DNA from: Chloracidobacterium sp.
GTDB taxonomy: Bacteria; Acidobacteriota; Blastocatellia; Pyrinomonadales; Pyrinomonadaceae
Reading direction: 5' to 3'
DNA length: 64,000 nt
NCBI GenBank assembly: GCA_016720705.1
Contig: JADKKB010000007.1
Coordinates: forward strand, 1,550,001-1,614,000
This document shows, piece by piece, positions 40,184 to 49,018 of the stretch. Position 1 is the stretch's first letter. The number at the start of each line of letters is the position of its first letter. Both the position numbers and the translations under genes were made by a program. The notes under the pieces were generated by a model. That model did not search any database, was not told where the DNA came from, and worked only from the letters and a program-made list of their open reading frames with translations.

Positions 40184-41380
40184 ATGTACAGACTGATCCC
40201 CCTTTTCATATTTGCATTGATTGCTGGATCTGTTCAGGCCCAAAAGGTGCCAGATAAGATTGTTGTATCGGATGAGCTCAACTTTATAGCGTTCTTTCCC
40301 GAGCCACCAATCAAATCCGAAAGCTCAATCGATACTAGGTTTGGTAAAGCATATTCCAGACGGTGGACATTAGAAGTGCCAGCCGGATTCTACGAAATCT
40401 CGGTGGATGACTTTCAAGACTTATCCGTCGAGAAGAATGACAAATCACTGAACGCATTTTACGATTCCGTTTGTAGTGACTTTGCAAGTCAGTATGGAGC
40501 GAAGTGTAACAACTATTGGAGCAAAGAATTATTTGGTGAAGTTGGGAAGCATGCGGGAGGCCGCACAAAGTCTTCATTTGTGTACGTCGAGATGTACTTG
40601 GTGAACAAGCGACTTTACCAGTTGAAGACTGTCCTGAGCACTTCGATCGAAAACGATAGACAAGCCATGCTTGAAGTGCAAAAGTTTTACGATGAGTTTG
40701 TCTTCGTATACCGAAAGAATAATGAGGAGAAATTTACTTACGGAATACCGCCTTCGATCTCACAGAAGAGAAGTGATTCGCTGAACTATCCCGCGATCTG
40801 GTTCGCGCCGATCAACGACCCAAACAAACCCGACTGGGAGATACTGCCGCAGGAGGCTAAGGCGGGTGAGGTTATTTTGTCGAAGCGGAATGAGCTTGGG
40901 ATATTGTCGAACTTTGCGGCGACGCCGTTTGAGATGGACGGAAAGCGTTACGCGAGCGTCGAAGGTTTTTGGCAGATGATGCTTTATCCTGAGGAGCCCG
41001 ACGATCCGCGTGCTAAGGATAAACTTGTGACTTGGAAATACACCCGCGAGCAGGTCGCACAGATGACCGCCTTCGAAGCAAAAGCCGCCGGAACCTTGGC
41101 CGAAGAGAACATGAAGACGCTCGGCATCGATTGGTGCACGTTCGAAGGCAAGAGATTTCTTTACCGCTCCGCAACACCCGGCGAGCATTACAAACTCATC
41201 CTCGCCGCGATGCGTGCCAAAGCCGACCAAAACCCCAAAGTAAAACGCATCCTCCTCGCGACCGGCGATCTCATCCTAAAACCCGACCACCACGGCGAAG
41301 AAAACCCGCCACCTGAGTGGCTTTACAACGACATCTGGATGCAGATAAGAAAGGAATTAACCGCGGATAAACGGAAATGA
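40184..41380 (+). CDS. Exported two-domain protein with C-terminal NADAR domain
   Basis: This 398-residue protein has a Sec signal peptide (MYRLIPLFIFALIAGSVQA) and an unrecognised N-terminal domain (about 20-200, with two Cys at about 92 and 101). The C-terminal domain (about 205-395) looks like NADAR (YbiA/DUF1768): SKRNELGILSNFAATPFEMDG, YASVEGFWQMMLYPE, LILAAMRAKADQNPKVKRILLATGDLILKP. NADAR enzymes are N-glycosidases or ADP-ribose processors normally found in the cytoplasm. GC content and codon choice rise sharply around 40790, at the domain boundary, which suggests a recent fusion. The last codons derive from an intergenic repeat. Confidence 0.75.
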   Translation: MYRLIPLFIFALIAGSVQAQKVPDKIVVSDELNFIAFFPEPPIKSESSIDTRFGKAYSRRWTLEVPAGFYEISVDDFQDLSVEKNDKSLNAFYDSVCSDFASQYGAKCNNYWSKELFGEVGKHAGGRTKSSFVYVEMYLVNKRLYQLKTVLSTSIENDRQAMLEVQKFYDEFVFVYRKNNEEKFTYGIPPSISQKRSDSLNYPAIWFAPINDPNKPDWEILPQEAKAGEVILSKRNELGILSNFAATPFEMDGKRYASVEGFWQMMLYPEEPDDPRAKDKLVTWKYTREQVAQMTAFEAKAAGTLAEENMKTLGIDWCTFEGKRFLYRSATPGEHYKLILAAMRAKADQNPKVKRILLATGDLILKPDHHGEENPPPEWLYNDIWMQIRKELTADKRK

Positions 41381-41436
41381 ACGCGAATATCACTGCCTAG
41401 CCTATTTGCGTGTATCTGCGTCCATCTGCGGTTAAT
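41356..41436. repeat. Large imperfect inverted repeat of a common intergenic family
   Basis: Arms at 41356-41389 (ATTAACCGCGGATAAACGG...) and 41403-41436 (...CTGCGTCCATCTGCGGTTAAT) are 34 nt each and about 75-80% complementary. The wording (ATTAACCGCRGATRNACGCRGAT) is that of a widespread intergenic repeat. The left arm encodes the final residues (LTADKRK) and stop of the NADAR protein. Confidence 0.75.
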
Positions 41437-41510
41437 TTAGCTCTGTAAATAGAGAACCACCCCGTCAGCCGCCACCCCTCCTTCGTACGGAGGAGATCTT
41501 TTGAACAGTG

Positions 41511-41549
41511 TTAACATTCATTTAACACCCAATTCACCTCTCGTTAACT
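41511..41549 (+). promoter_or_regulatory. Four hexamers at 11-bp spacing (Pho-box-like operator)
   Basis: TTAACA 41511, TTAACA 41522, TTCACC 41533 and TTAACT 41544 are spaced by exactly 11 bp. This is the arrangement bound by tandem OmpR/PhoB/PhoP-type response regulators, and TTAACA-N5-TTAACA equals the Bacillus PhoP box. A plausible -10 (TAATCT, 41558) follows at the distance expected for activation. It lies about 120 bp before the TonB-receptor start. Confidence 0.5.
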
Positions 41550-41603
41550 TCTCATCTCTAATCTACTTTTTGCAGCCAAGAAATTTAACAAATGAAGGAA
41601 CCA

Positions 41604-41639
41604 GGGCGACGGTTTTCGGCTAGAGCTGTAAGATCGCCC
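41604..41639 (+). other. Leader hairpin before the TonB-dependent receptor
   Basis: GGGCGA (41604-41609) pairs with TCGCCC (41634-41639) around a 24-nt loop that can form a small inner stem. It ends 18 nt before the SD. It could be a leader stabiliser or a small regulatory element; it matches no riboswitch I recognise. Confidence 0.35.
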
Positions 41640-41667
41640 GCCAAAGTAGTTTTACAAAGGAGTGATG

Positions 41668-44600
41668 ATGAAATCCAACATCTTCGTACGAGTTTTGTCA
41701 GCGATATCGATCGTCTTATTCGCATTCATAATTAACATATCGGCTCAGGCCAACGGCAAAATTGCCGGCACGATAACCGACGTTAATGGCGGCATCATTC
41801 CGGGTGCCACCGTCACGGTGACCAATGAAAAGACGGGCGAGGCCCGCAACGTACTCGCTAAGGAAGACGGCACGTTTCTCGTCGTCAATCTGCAGCCGGC
41901 GATCTATACGGTTGCGGCCAGCGGCAGTAACTTTGCGACTGCGACCAAAAGGAATATCGAATTGCTTGTCGGACAAGAACTCGATCTGGAGCTGAAGCTG
42001 CAGGCCAAGGGCGTGACCGTTTCGGTTGACGTTATCTCCGGCGAAGACTTGATCGTCAACACGGCGTCAGCCAGTATGAGCGCAAACGTCAATGCCCGCG
42101 AGGTCGAGGGTCTGCCGATCAACGGCCGCCAGCTATCGCAGCTATATCTGCAGGCTCCGGGCGGCGTCAACAGCGGCAGCGGGACATTTTCGGACATTCG
42201 CTTTTCGGGCCGAGCCAATAATCAAAACGTCGTTCGGTACGACGGCATAGAGGGCACCGCGATCATCGATGCGAGCCCGGGCAACCTGAACGGCGAAGTG
42301 CCGTCACCGTTTCGTCTGCAGTCGAGCCTCGAAAACGTGCAAGAATTTCGCGTCGATTCGAGCAACTTTCCCGCCGAGTTTGGCACCGGAACCGGAGGAC
42401 AGATCAGCGTTGTCACAAAGTCCGGCGGCAATAGCTTTCACGGTTCGGTGTTTGAATATTTCCGCCGCGATTCATTGGATGCCCGAAACTTCTTTGAAAA
42501 CTCATCACCGGGGATCGACAAGGGCAAGCTTTCACTCGACCAGTTCGGCGGATCGATCGGCGGGCCGATCATCAAGGACAAGCTATTCTTCTTCGGCAGC
42601 TATGAGCAATACCGCGGCCGTTTCGGATTGAATTTTGTCGAAGCCGCACCTAGCCTGAGTCTGGCGTTGCCTGGAGCATTTATCCCCGGAACCACAACAC
42701 CGGTCAATCCTCTGATCCAACCGTTTATCGCTGCATTTCGCTCTCCAAACGCCGTAGTTATACCGGGAGCCTCGGCCGTGTCCGGATTTGAGGTACTTCA
42801 AATCCAGGACAACGAGAAGGTCAACGAAAAAGCATTAGCTGCTCGAATTGATTATCAGATCAACACCTACCATAAGCTCTACACGCGTTTCTTTCGCGAT
42901 GAGGGGACCGATATCGCACCCGAAGGTATTTCGGGTCGCGTGACATCGATCGAGGCCGTCCCGCAGAATGGTGTCGCAGGGTTTCAGTCGATCCTACGGA
43001 AAGACGGATCGCTGATCAACGATTTTAAGTTCGGCTACAACGCCGCCCGCACACGGATCAACGGCCAGGCGGCGACCGTCGGCGGCCTCGACTTTTCAAA
43101 CTTGATACTTAACATTTCCGGTAGCGTCGCAAATACCGGCATCGCGGGCCAGGGCACTTCGTCAGGCATTTCGATCCCGGGAGGCCTCGTCCGAGCCAAT
43201 TCTGCGACCAACGGCCGCGGGCAACCTTACACGCCATATTCGCTTTCGTTCGTCGATAGTATCAACTGGGTTCGCGGGAATCACAATTTCAAATTTGGCG
43301 GCGAGGTTCGCCTGATCAGAATGTACACAGACCGCCTGGGCGGCACGACATACACGTTTTCAAATCTCGCGTCGTTCCTAGCGAATACGCCGACGTCGGT
43401 ACAGTATCTGGGCGACGTAAGTGCCCCGAGTCCATTCAACAACGGACTAACGGGACAGCGTTTGGCAAAGCAGGAATATTACATCGGTTATGCTCAGGAC
43501 GAATGGAAGCTCAAACCCGGACTTACATTGAGTTATGGGCTTCGCTACGAGTATTACACTCCGCTCCACGAAGCAAATAACGGCCAGGTGCTTTTTGATA
43601 TCAATACCGGAACTCTGCGACCGTCATCTGAGGCGGCGTTCAAATCGTCCAAAAACAATTTCGGGCCACGCGTCGCATTGTCATGGTCACCTGATCAGGA
43701 TGGTAGCGGATTCTTTTCAGCCGGAAAGTCCGTTATCCGCGGCGGCTTAGGGCTCTATTACGGCCCGGGACAGACCGAGGATCAGATCCAGCCGATCGAA
43801 AGCGACCGCGTTAGCTCAACGGTGACGAGCGGTTCGCTACTCGCGTTTCCCGCAAACATTCCGGGGATCATTGCCAATTTTAATGCAAATCCCAACAATC
43901 GCAGCTACCAGCCGCGTGCATACTCGAACGACTACACTATTCCGGAACGCATCTTTCAGTACAGCGTTTCGTGGCAGCAGCAACTTCCCGGCGGAATAAC
44001 GACAACGCTTGGGTACGTTGGCAGCAATGGCAGCAATCTATTTCTGAGAAGCGTCGCCAATCGGATCCTGCCTGGCCAGACGACCATCGCAAACGGAACC
44101 AATATCCCGACCGGGTTTGGCGTCATCAACCGCACCAATCCGACCGGGCAGGTCATCGGGGTGACGACGGTTCGTCAATTCAGCATCGTCAGCGGAACGA
44201 CCGTCTCAAATCCGTATGCCGAGATCGACTATAAGACGAGCGGCGGCGACGATCGATACAATGCTCTCCAGTTTTCGGCCCAACGCAGCTTTCGCAGCGG
44301 TTTGACGATGAACGCCCAGTACACATTCGGCAGTAGCCGCGGCACGACAGCGGGTTCAAACGAAGCTCGAACGAGCGCTCAACTCGAAAATTTTGAAGCC
44401 GATCGCGGCCGCAATAATTTCGACGTGCGTCACACGTTCAATCTAAGTGCACTTTACGAACTACCTTTCGGCAACGGTAAAAGATTCGATCTCGGCCGCA
44501 CCGGCAACTTCCTGCTTGGCGGTTGGGAGCTCGGCGGGATCATTAACGCACGAAGCGGCGTTCCGGTCGAGGTGTTGGTTGTGAGGCCTGACATCGTCGT

Positions 44601-45222
44601 TCAATGTCAGCAAGCGGGCGGTTGTCCCAACGGTGCAGGCGGATTTTTTGCAAATGGCTTCGTCGCAAACCTGCCATCGTTAGGAGCATCGTTCCCGTCA
44701 TTGCCGACCGGCTTCGTCGCGGTCGTCAATACTCCGGGAGGCGGCAATTCACGCAACGTTCGTCGGCCAAATCTGATCGCGGGCGTCAACCCGTATCTCA
44801 ATAATGACCGCAACTACATTAATCCGGCCGCGTTCGCGACCCCAGCACCGGGCACATGGGGCGATCTTTCCAGAAATGAGCTGTCCGGACCATCTTTCCG
44901 CCAGGTGGATATGATCGTTGCAAAACGGTTCAGGATCAGAGAAACGATGAATTTCGAATTTCGTACCGAATTTTTCAACATTTTTAATCAGACGAATTTC
45001 GCTAATCCATCGACCACGATCAGCAACGCTTTGCCAAATCTAGCATTCAATTCGGCGACATCGATCTACTCCGCAACTTCGTCGAATGTCATTCAACCGG
45101 GCCAGGCATTCACACAGGGTGCCGCAGGCTCGACATTTGGCTTGCTACGGTCAACCGTCGGCCGTACGGTCGGCTTGGGTTCAAATCGGCAGATACAGTT
45201 TGCGTTCCGATTTAACTTCTAA
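41668..45222 (+). CDS. Oar-like TonB-dependent outer-membrane receptor
   Basis: This 1184-residue outer-membrane protein has a signal peptide (about 1-28) and an N-terminal carboxypeptidase-regulatory beta-sandwich (about 30-115, KIAGTITDVNGGIIPGATVTV). A plug domain (about 125-245) includes GLPINGRQLSQLYLQAPGG and EFGTGTGGQISVVTKSGGN, and a barrel ends in the aromatic-terminated IQFAFRFNF. This architecture is massively expanded in Acidobacteria and is linked to polysaccharide or protein uptake. ATG 41668 is favoured by AAGGAG 5 nt upstream over GTG 41662 and ATG 41665. A Pho-box-like repeat array lies upstream and a terminator downstream. Confidence 0.93.
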   Translation: MKSNIFVRVLSAISIVLFAFIINISAQANGKIAGTITDVNGGIIPGATVTVTNEKTGEARNVLAKEDGTFLVVNLQPAIYTVAASGSNFATATKRNIELLVGQELDLELKLQAKGVTVSVDVISGEDLIVNTASASMSANVNAREVEGLPINGRQLSQLYLQAPGGVNSGSGTFSDIRFSGRANNQNVVRYDGIEGTAIIDASPGNLNGEVPSPFRLQSSLENVQEFRVDSSNFPAEFGTGTGGQISVVTKSGGNSFHGSVFEYFRRDSLDARNFFENSSPGIDKGKLSLDQFGGSIGGPIIKDKLFFFGSYEQYRGRFGLNFVEAAPSLSLALPGAFIPGTTTPVNPLIQPFIAAFRSPNAVVIPGASAVSGFEVLQIQDNEKVNEKALAARIDYQINTYHKLYTRFFRDEGTDIAPEGISGRVTSIEAVPQNGVAGFQSILRKDGSLINDFKFGYNAARTRINGQAATVGGLDFSNLILNISGSVANTGIAGQGTSSGISIPGGLVRANSATNGRGQPYTPYSLSFVDSINWVRGNHNFKFGGEVRLIRMYTDRLGGTTYTFSNLASFLANTPTSVQYLGDVSAPSPFNNGLTGQRLAKQEYYIGYAQDEWKLKPGLTLSYGLRYEYYTPLHEANNGQVLFDINTGTLRPSSEAAFKSSKNNFGPRVALSWSPDQDGSGFFSAGKSVIRGGLGLYYGPGQTEDQIQPIESDRVSSTVTSGSLLAFPANIPGIIANFNANPNNRSYQPRAYSNDYTIPERIFQYSVSWQQQLPGGITTTLGYVGSNGSNLFLRSVANRILPGQTTIANGTNIPTGFGVINRTNPTGQVIGVTTVRQFSIVSGTTVSNPYAEIDYKTSGGDDRYNALQFSAQRSFRSGLTMNAQYTFGSSRGTTAGSNEARTSAQLENFEADRGRNNFDVRHTFNLSALYELPFGNGKRFDLGRTGNFLLGGWELGGIINARSGVPVEVLVVRPDIVVQCQQAGGCPNGAGGFFANGFVANLPSLGASFPSLPTGFVAVVNTPGGGNSRNVRRPNLIAGVNPYLNNDRNYINPAAFATPAPGTWGDLSRNELSGPSFRQVDMIVAKRFRIRETMNFEFRTEFFNIFNQTNFANPSTTISNALPNLAFNSATSIYSATSSNVIQPGQAFTQGAAGSTFGLLRSTVGRTVGLGSNRQIQFAFRFNF

Positions 45223-45242
45223 TTCAAGGGGGAACCAGGGGT

Positions 45243-45282
45243 AAAAAGGGTGCGTGAAGATAACTCTTCCCGCACCTTTTTT
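45243..45282 (+). terminator. Terminator after the TonB-dependent receptor gene
   Basis: AAAAAGG..GGTGCG-T-GAAGA / TCTTC-C-CGCACC-TTTTTT: stems of 6 and 5 bp separated by a T-C mismatch, a 4-nt loop and a six-T run. Confidence 0.85.
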
Positions 45283-45329
45283 AAGTGTATCCGAGCAACT
45301 AACGCGGGCATTTTGCGATCGGTGGATCG

Positions 45330-47438
45330 CTATTTGATGACCGCGGTATTCTGCTTTTCTTTCGGATCGAACGGTGATGCCTGGTAGCGCTTTACGGCGT
45401 CCTGGGCGTTGTCGTAGTTGTCGCCGATGGTCTCGGCACGTTTATATGCACCGACCGCTCTCGTACGGTCGCCTTTGGCATCGTAGGCATTTCCCATTTT
45501 GATCTCGGACCAAACATGCAGCCACATCGGTCGGGCTGCTCCTTGATTGCCGAGGTCGCGGGCCGCCTTAAAGTTGTCGATCGCCAGATCGTAATTACGT
45601 TGTTCGAGGAACAGCAGACCAAGATGGTAGTAGATCCAGGCGTTTGAGCGGTCGAGTTTGAGTGCGGCTTCAAACTGTGTCTGCGCCTCGACATAATTGC
45701 CTTCCTTAAACTGCTCGATTCCGCGGCGGGCTATCGACGAAACGCGAAGGTCTGGCGAAATCCGCAGTATCTTATAATTAGGGTCGATGATCACGGCTAG
45801 CGGTTTGCCGGTCGATTCGATATTAAAATCCGCACTTGCATCTTCGATATTCACCGTCACATTTTGAGATTGGGCCTCGCCTTCAGACCGAAGTTGCAAT
45901 TCAAGCGGCAACCTCAGGTTATCGTAGTTTTGCGAGACCGTGCCGCGTGTTATAAACTTGCCGCCCTTGGTCCGAATGATCTGGTAATCAGCGTTAAATT
46001 CGGGTACGCCGGTGCCCTCCACCCAGCGGGCAAAAAAGTAACGCATCGGCTGGCCCGCGATACGCGACGCTAGTTTTTCAAAATCGTCGATCGACGCGCT
46101 CTTACCGCGATATTCGGCAAGGTATGTCTTCAACAGCAGATCAAACTTATCCGCGCCGAGCGTATCGCGGAGTAATTTGAAGACGAATGCGCCCTTGCCG
46201 AACATAATGTACTGGTAAGCGATCGACTGATCATCTAGATTTGCCGGAGCACGCAATAGCGATGCGGTTTGTTCAAAAGTCAGAGCTTTTTCCAAAAGTT
46301 CGCGGCGCATATCCTCAAGCTTTGCCGCATCGGTCACGCTTTCGCGAAGCATCACGGCACTATATTCTGCAAGTCCCTGTGAAAGCCAAACGTCATCAAA
46401 CGATTTGAGTCCAACCGTCAAACCCCACCACTGAAGTGCCGCCTCGCGCTGAAGTCGCGTGACCGTCACATCGCGGCCCTCTTCGAACTGGCGATTGGCG
46501 ATAAAAAGCATTCCCTGCGCCGAGTAGAAATCGAGACTGTCATTATCGATCTCAATTATGTTCAGTTTCTTAGCCGTATCGGCCGCACCAAAACTCTTGG
46601 AATAGAACTGCAGTGCCGAGCCAAGAGTTTCGCCGTAGCGCGAGATCAATTCGTTGTTACCGCTACGAGTGAAAAACTGGAGTTCGTAGTCGCCAAATCT
46701 GAGCGATTTGGATTGATACTTGCCGTAAGCAAAATTGCCGACCAACGACGGCCGCGATTGCACATAGCGATATTTGCCGCCGCTCGGTGCCACCGGCATA
46801 TCGCTGTAACCGACCGGCGTGAGTCCGCCCGGGAGCGAGATAGTGACGTCCGAAGTCGCCAGATCCGCAGCGTAATCGTGAAACGGAAACCAACGTGCGG
46901 CGTACATTAGATAACCTTGATCAGTACCGATATAGGCGAGGCGCTTAGTCAGAAGCGGGCCGCCGACAGGCAATTCTAAAATACCGTTGTACTTGAACCG
47001 GAGCGTGATCGGCGTTCCTTTGATAGCGGTCTCGCCGAGATCGATCCTGACGTTAGGGCCGATGTCGGCCACGCCGGCTTGATCCTGTATGAACGAAAGC
47101 CCCGGCGTGGATGCGGCCTTTACGCTCGGTCGCGTAGGCGGCCTTACGCCGGGCTTGACGACCGTATCAGTAACCGTGGTGGTTGCCCCGATCCTTGTGA
47201 TCGAATCGACCTTGAGCGAGCCGTTAAGCTCAAATGTGATGTTACGCGTGTCGTCGAGCGGCGTGAAAGTCACGTCTACCGTCGCGTTTATCTTTCGCTC
47301 AAGCGGTGTCAGCGACACGTCCATTACGTAATTGGTCACGTCGAACGGTGCACGTTTCACCTGCTGTGCAAAGACCGACAACGACAATACGGACAATAAC
47401 GCAACCGCTTGAAAGACTCTGATCAGTATCTTCTTCAT
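45330..47438 (-). CDS. M1-peptidase-like protein lacking the zinc site, with TPR tail
   Basis: This 702-residue exported protein (signal peptide to about residue 24) has an N-terminal beta-saddle and an M1-type catalytic-like domain. The C-terminal TPR region (about 585-700) includes IARRGIEQFKEGNYVEAQTQFEAAL and AWIYYHLGLLFLEQRNYDLAIDNF. The M1 zinc motif HExxH is replaced by REAAL (331-335, in REAALQWWG), the third-ligand motif NEGFAEY by SQGLAEY (353-359), and no GAMEN is present. It cannot bind zinc canonically and is presumably a binding or scaffold protein. A hairpin (GCGATC/GATCGC) overlaps its stop. Confidence 0.85.
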   Translation of the reverse strand: MKKILIRVFQAVALLSVLSLSVFAQQVKRAPFDVTNYVMDVSLTPLERKINATVDVTFTPLDDTRNITFELNGSLKVDSITRIGATTTVTDTVVKPGVRPPTRPSVKAASTPGLSFIQDQAGVADIGPNVRIDLGETAIKGTPITLRFKYNGILELPVGGPLLTKRLAYIGTDQGYLMYAARWFPFHDYAADLATSDVTISLPGGLTPVGYSDMPVAPSGGKYRYVQSRPSLVGNFAYGKYQSKSLRFGDYELQFFTRSGNNELISRYGETLGSALQFYSKSFGAADTAKKLNIIEIDNDSLDFYSAQGMLFIANRQFEEGRDVTVTRLQREAALQWWGLTVGLKSFDDVWLSQGLAEYSAVMLRESVTDAAKLEDMRRELLEKALTFEQTASLLRAPANLDDQSIAYQYIMFGKGAFVFKLLRDTLGADKFDLLLKTYLAEYRGKSASIDDFEKLASRIAGQPMRYFFARWVEGTGVPEFNADYQIIRTKGGKFITRGTVSQNYDNLRLPLELQLRSEGEAQSQNVTVNIEDASADFNIESTGKPLAVIIDPNYKILRISPDLRVSSIARRGIEQFKEGNYVEAQTQFEAALKLDRSNAWIYYHLGLLFLEQRNYDLAIDNFKAARDLGNQGAARPMWLHVWSEIKMGNAYDAKGDRTRAVGAYKRAETIGDNYDNAQDAVKRYQASPFDPKEKQNTAVIK

Positions 47439-47511
47439 TCTGTTTTCTGCAACAAAAACGCCTACCTCAATTGTGCTCTCTTATGATGAGCGCAAATTAC
47501 AAATCGTTTGC

Positions 47512-48717
47512 CTATCGTACATATATCGGGTTTGATACGATCCAGGGCATCATCGAACCGGTTTCGCCTAGGGCGTCCTGATATATCTCAACACGATAAA
47601 CGCCGGGCCCATCGGGTTTGACCGAAAACTCGTCGGTCTCTGCCTGTTCGCCAAATTTCTCGCCGTTCTTAAAAATAACGGTTCGTGCAGTGACCGGCGA
47701 CGACGCCTTAAGCGACAGTCCCTCGGAGAACACTACCTCACCGCCCTGTTGGGTCGTTTCGACTCCGCTGGTTGCCACAAATGAGAATCCCGTCGTATCG
47801 CCGAAGGCGTCAAAGCCGGTGAAATAGTTGCCTTGCCGGATTGCCTCGATCAAAGATTCGCGGTTTAGTGCAACGTCTTTCGGCAACAAAATATGCATTC
47901 GGACAATACGGAAAGTGACGTCGTACGGATCGATCTTGATATTTAAGAGTTTGCCGCCGGTTTCGGTTCCGAATAAATGGATGCCGATATTCGAATGGCC
48001 GTCGGTGCCGCCAAACATCGATATACGCCGCGCCTTTGATATTTCATCGAACTGCTGCAGGTTAACGTCCGGCCTTTTTAGATGATCGGCAAACATCAAT
48101 GCGGGATACGAATATCCGGACCATAGTGCGTCGAAAATGAGCGTCAACGGATTGGCACGCTTTGCCATCGTCTTGAGGTTAAATACTTCGATCCCGTCAA
48201 ACGCTGAGTCCCAGGTCTTAAACTTCTCAGGATATGCGATCACCGCTAAACCCTTTTCTGAATGTATTTTGGATAGAACGCCGCCGGTGTGCTCGAATCT
48301 AAACCCTGCCGCATCTGCGCCGCCGGGAAGCATAAAAAACCTATCCGAATCGGCCGTGTCGATCTCATTTCCGCCAAGGAAAAGTGTCTTACCGTAAATG
48401 CCGTTGAGCGTCATTGCGGCCGTGTCGTAACTTTCCGAGTAGTGTTCGGTCATCACGACAAAATCGAGATCATTGGCATTTGCCGCAGCGATCAACTCAT
48501 CAAAACCACCGGTGCTGTGGCCGCCCAGACTAGTGTGAACGTGGATATTTCCCTTGTATTCGACGTAATTCGGGTCGGTCTTGGGCTTTCTCTGCGACTG
48601 GATCTGCGCGACCTTTTCCGCACGATTTCCGATCAAATAGCGGCGATAGATGAACGGTACCTGCACCACCACAAGGATAGCCAGCAATGCCAAAATGATC
48701 TTTTTGATCCGTTTCAC
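47512..48717 (-). CDS. Membrane-anchored PHP-domain phosphoesterase-like protein
   Basis: This 401-residue protein has an N-terminal anchor (about 5-25) and a PHP domain with metal-binding NIHVHTSLGGHS (His59, His61), TEHYSES (about 90-96), the NEID loop and a late GGTDGHSN motif (about 240-247). A C-terminal beta domain (about 300-400) resembles those of bacterial exported PHP proteins. Such enzymes hydrolyse phosphoesters of unknown extracytoplasmic substrates. The start is GTG at 48717, immediately after the Dabb gene stop, so the two are coupled. Confidence 0.8.
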   Translation of the reverse strand: MKRIKKIILALLAILVVVQVPFIYRRYLIGNRAEKVAQIQSQRKPKTDPNYVEYKGNIHVHTSLGGHSTGGFDELIAAANANDLDFVVMTEHYSESYDTAAMTLNGIYGKTLFLGGNEIDTADSDRFFMLPGGADAAGFRFEHTGGVLSKIHSEKGLAVIAYPEKFKTWDSAFDGIEVFNLKTMAKRANPLTLIFDALWSGYSYPALMFADHLKRPDVNLQQFDEISKARRISMFGGTDGHSNIGIHLFGTETGGKLLNIKIDPYDVTFRIVRMHILLPKDVALNRESLIEAIRQGNYFTGFDAFGDTTGFSFVATSGVETTQQGGEVVFSEGLSLKASSPVTARTVIFKNGEKFGEQAETDEFSVKPDGPGVYRVEIYQDALGETGSMMPWIVSNPIYVR

Positions 48718-49011
48718 CTATTCGTTAATAAAATCTACCGAAACGATACGTTCGGAAATCGCTTTACCAAACACGGCTACCTTTAGATGCTCCGGATGGT
48801 CAGAATAGCTTGCCAGAGAGTCGCGATCGGTAAAAGTCGACACCAATCCGGTGTCAAATGACCTGTCGAGGTGCAATATGTCGGTCCCGACCTCAAACGA
48901 AATGATCTCAGGGATCACGCCTACAAGTGCTCGCAATTGCTCGATGTGATTAAGACGATCCGAGGCACTAGCCTCCGGTTTGTATTTCCAACAGACAATG
49001 TGTGTCAACAT
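48718..49011 (-). CDS. Dabb (stress-responsive alpha/beta barrel) family protein
   Basis: This 97-residue protein begins LTHIVCWKYKPEASASDR and ends with EHLKVAVFGKAISERIVSVDF, the two conserved halves of the Dabb ferredoxin-like fold that dimerises. Bacterial members have varied or unknown roles. It lies between a lipoprotein gene (7 nt upstream) and the PHP gene with no gap, so it is the middle gene of a three-gene operon. Confidence 0.85.
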   Translation of the reverse strand: MLTHIVCWKYKPEASASDRLNHIEQLRALVGVIPEIISFEVGTDILHLDRSFDTGLVSTFTDRDSLASYSDHPEHLKVAVFGKAISERIVSVDFINE

Positions 49012-49018
49012 AAATGTG

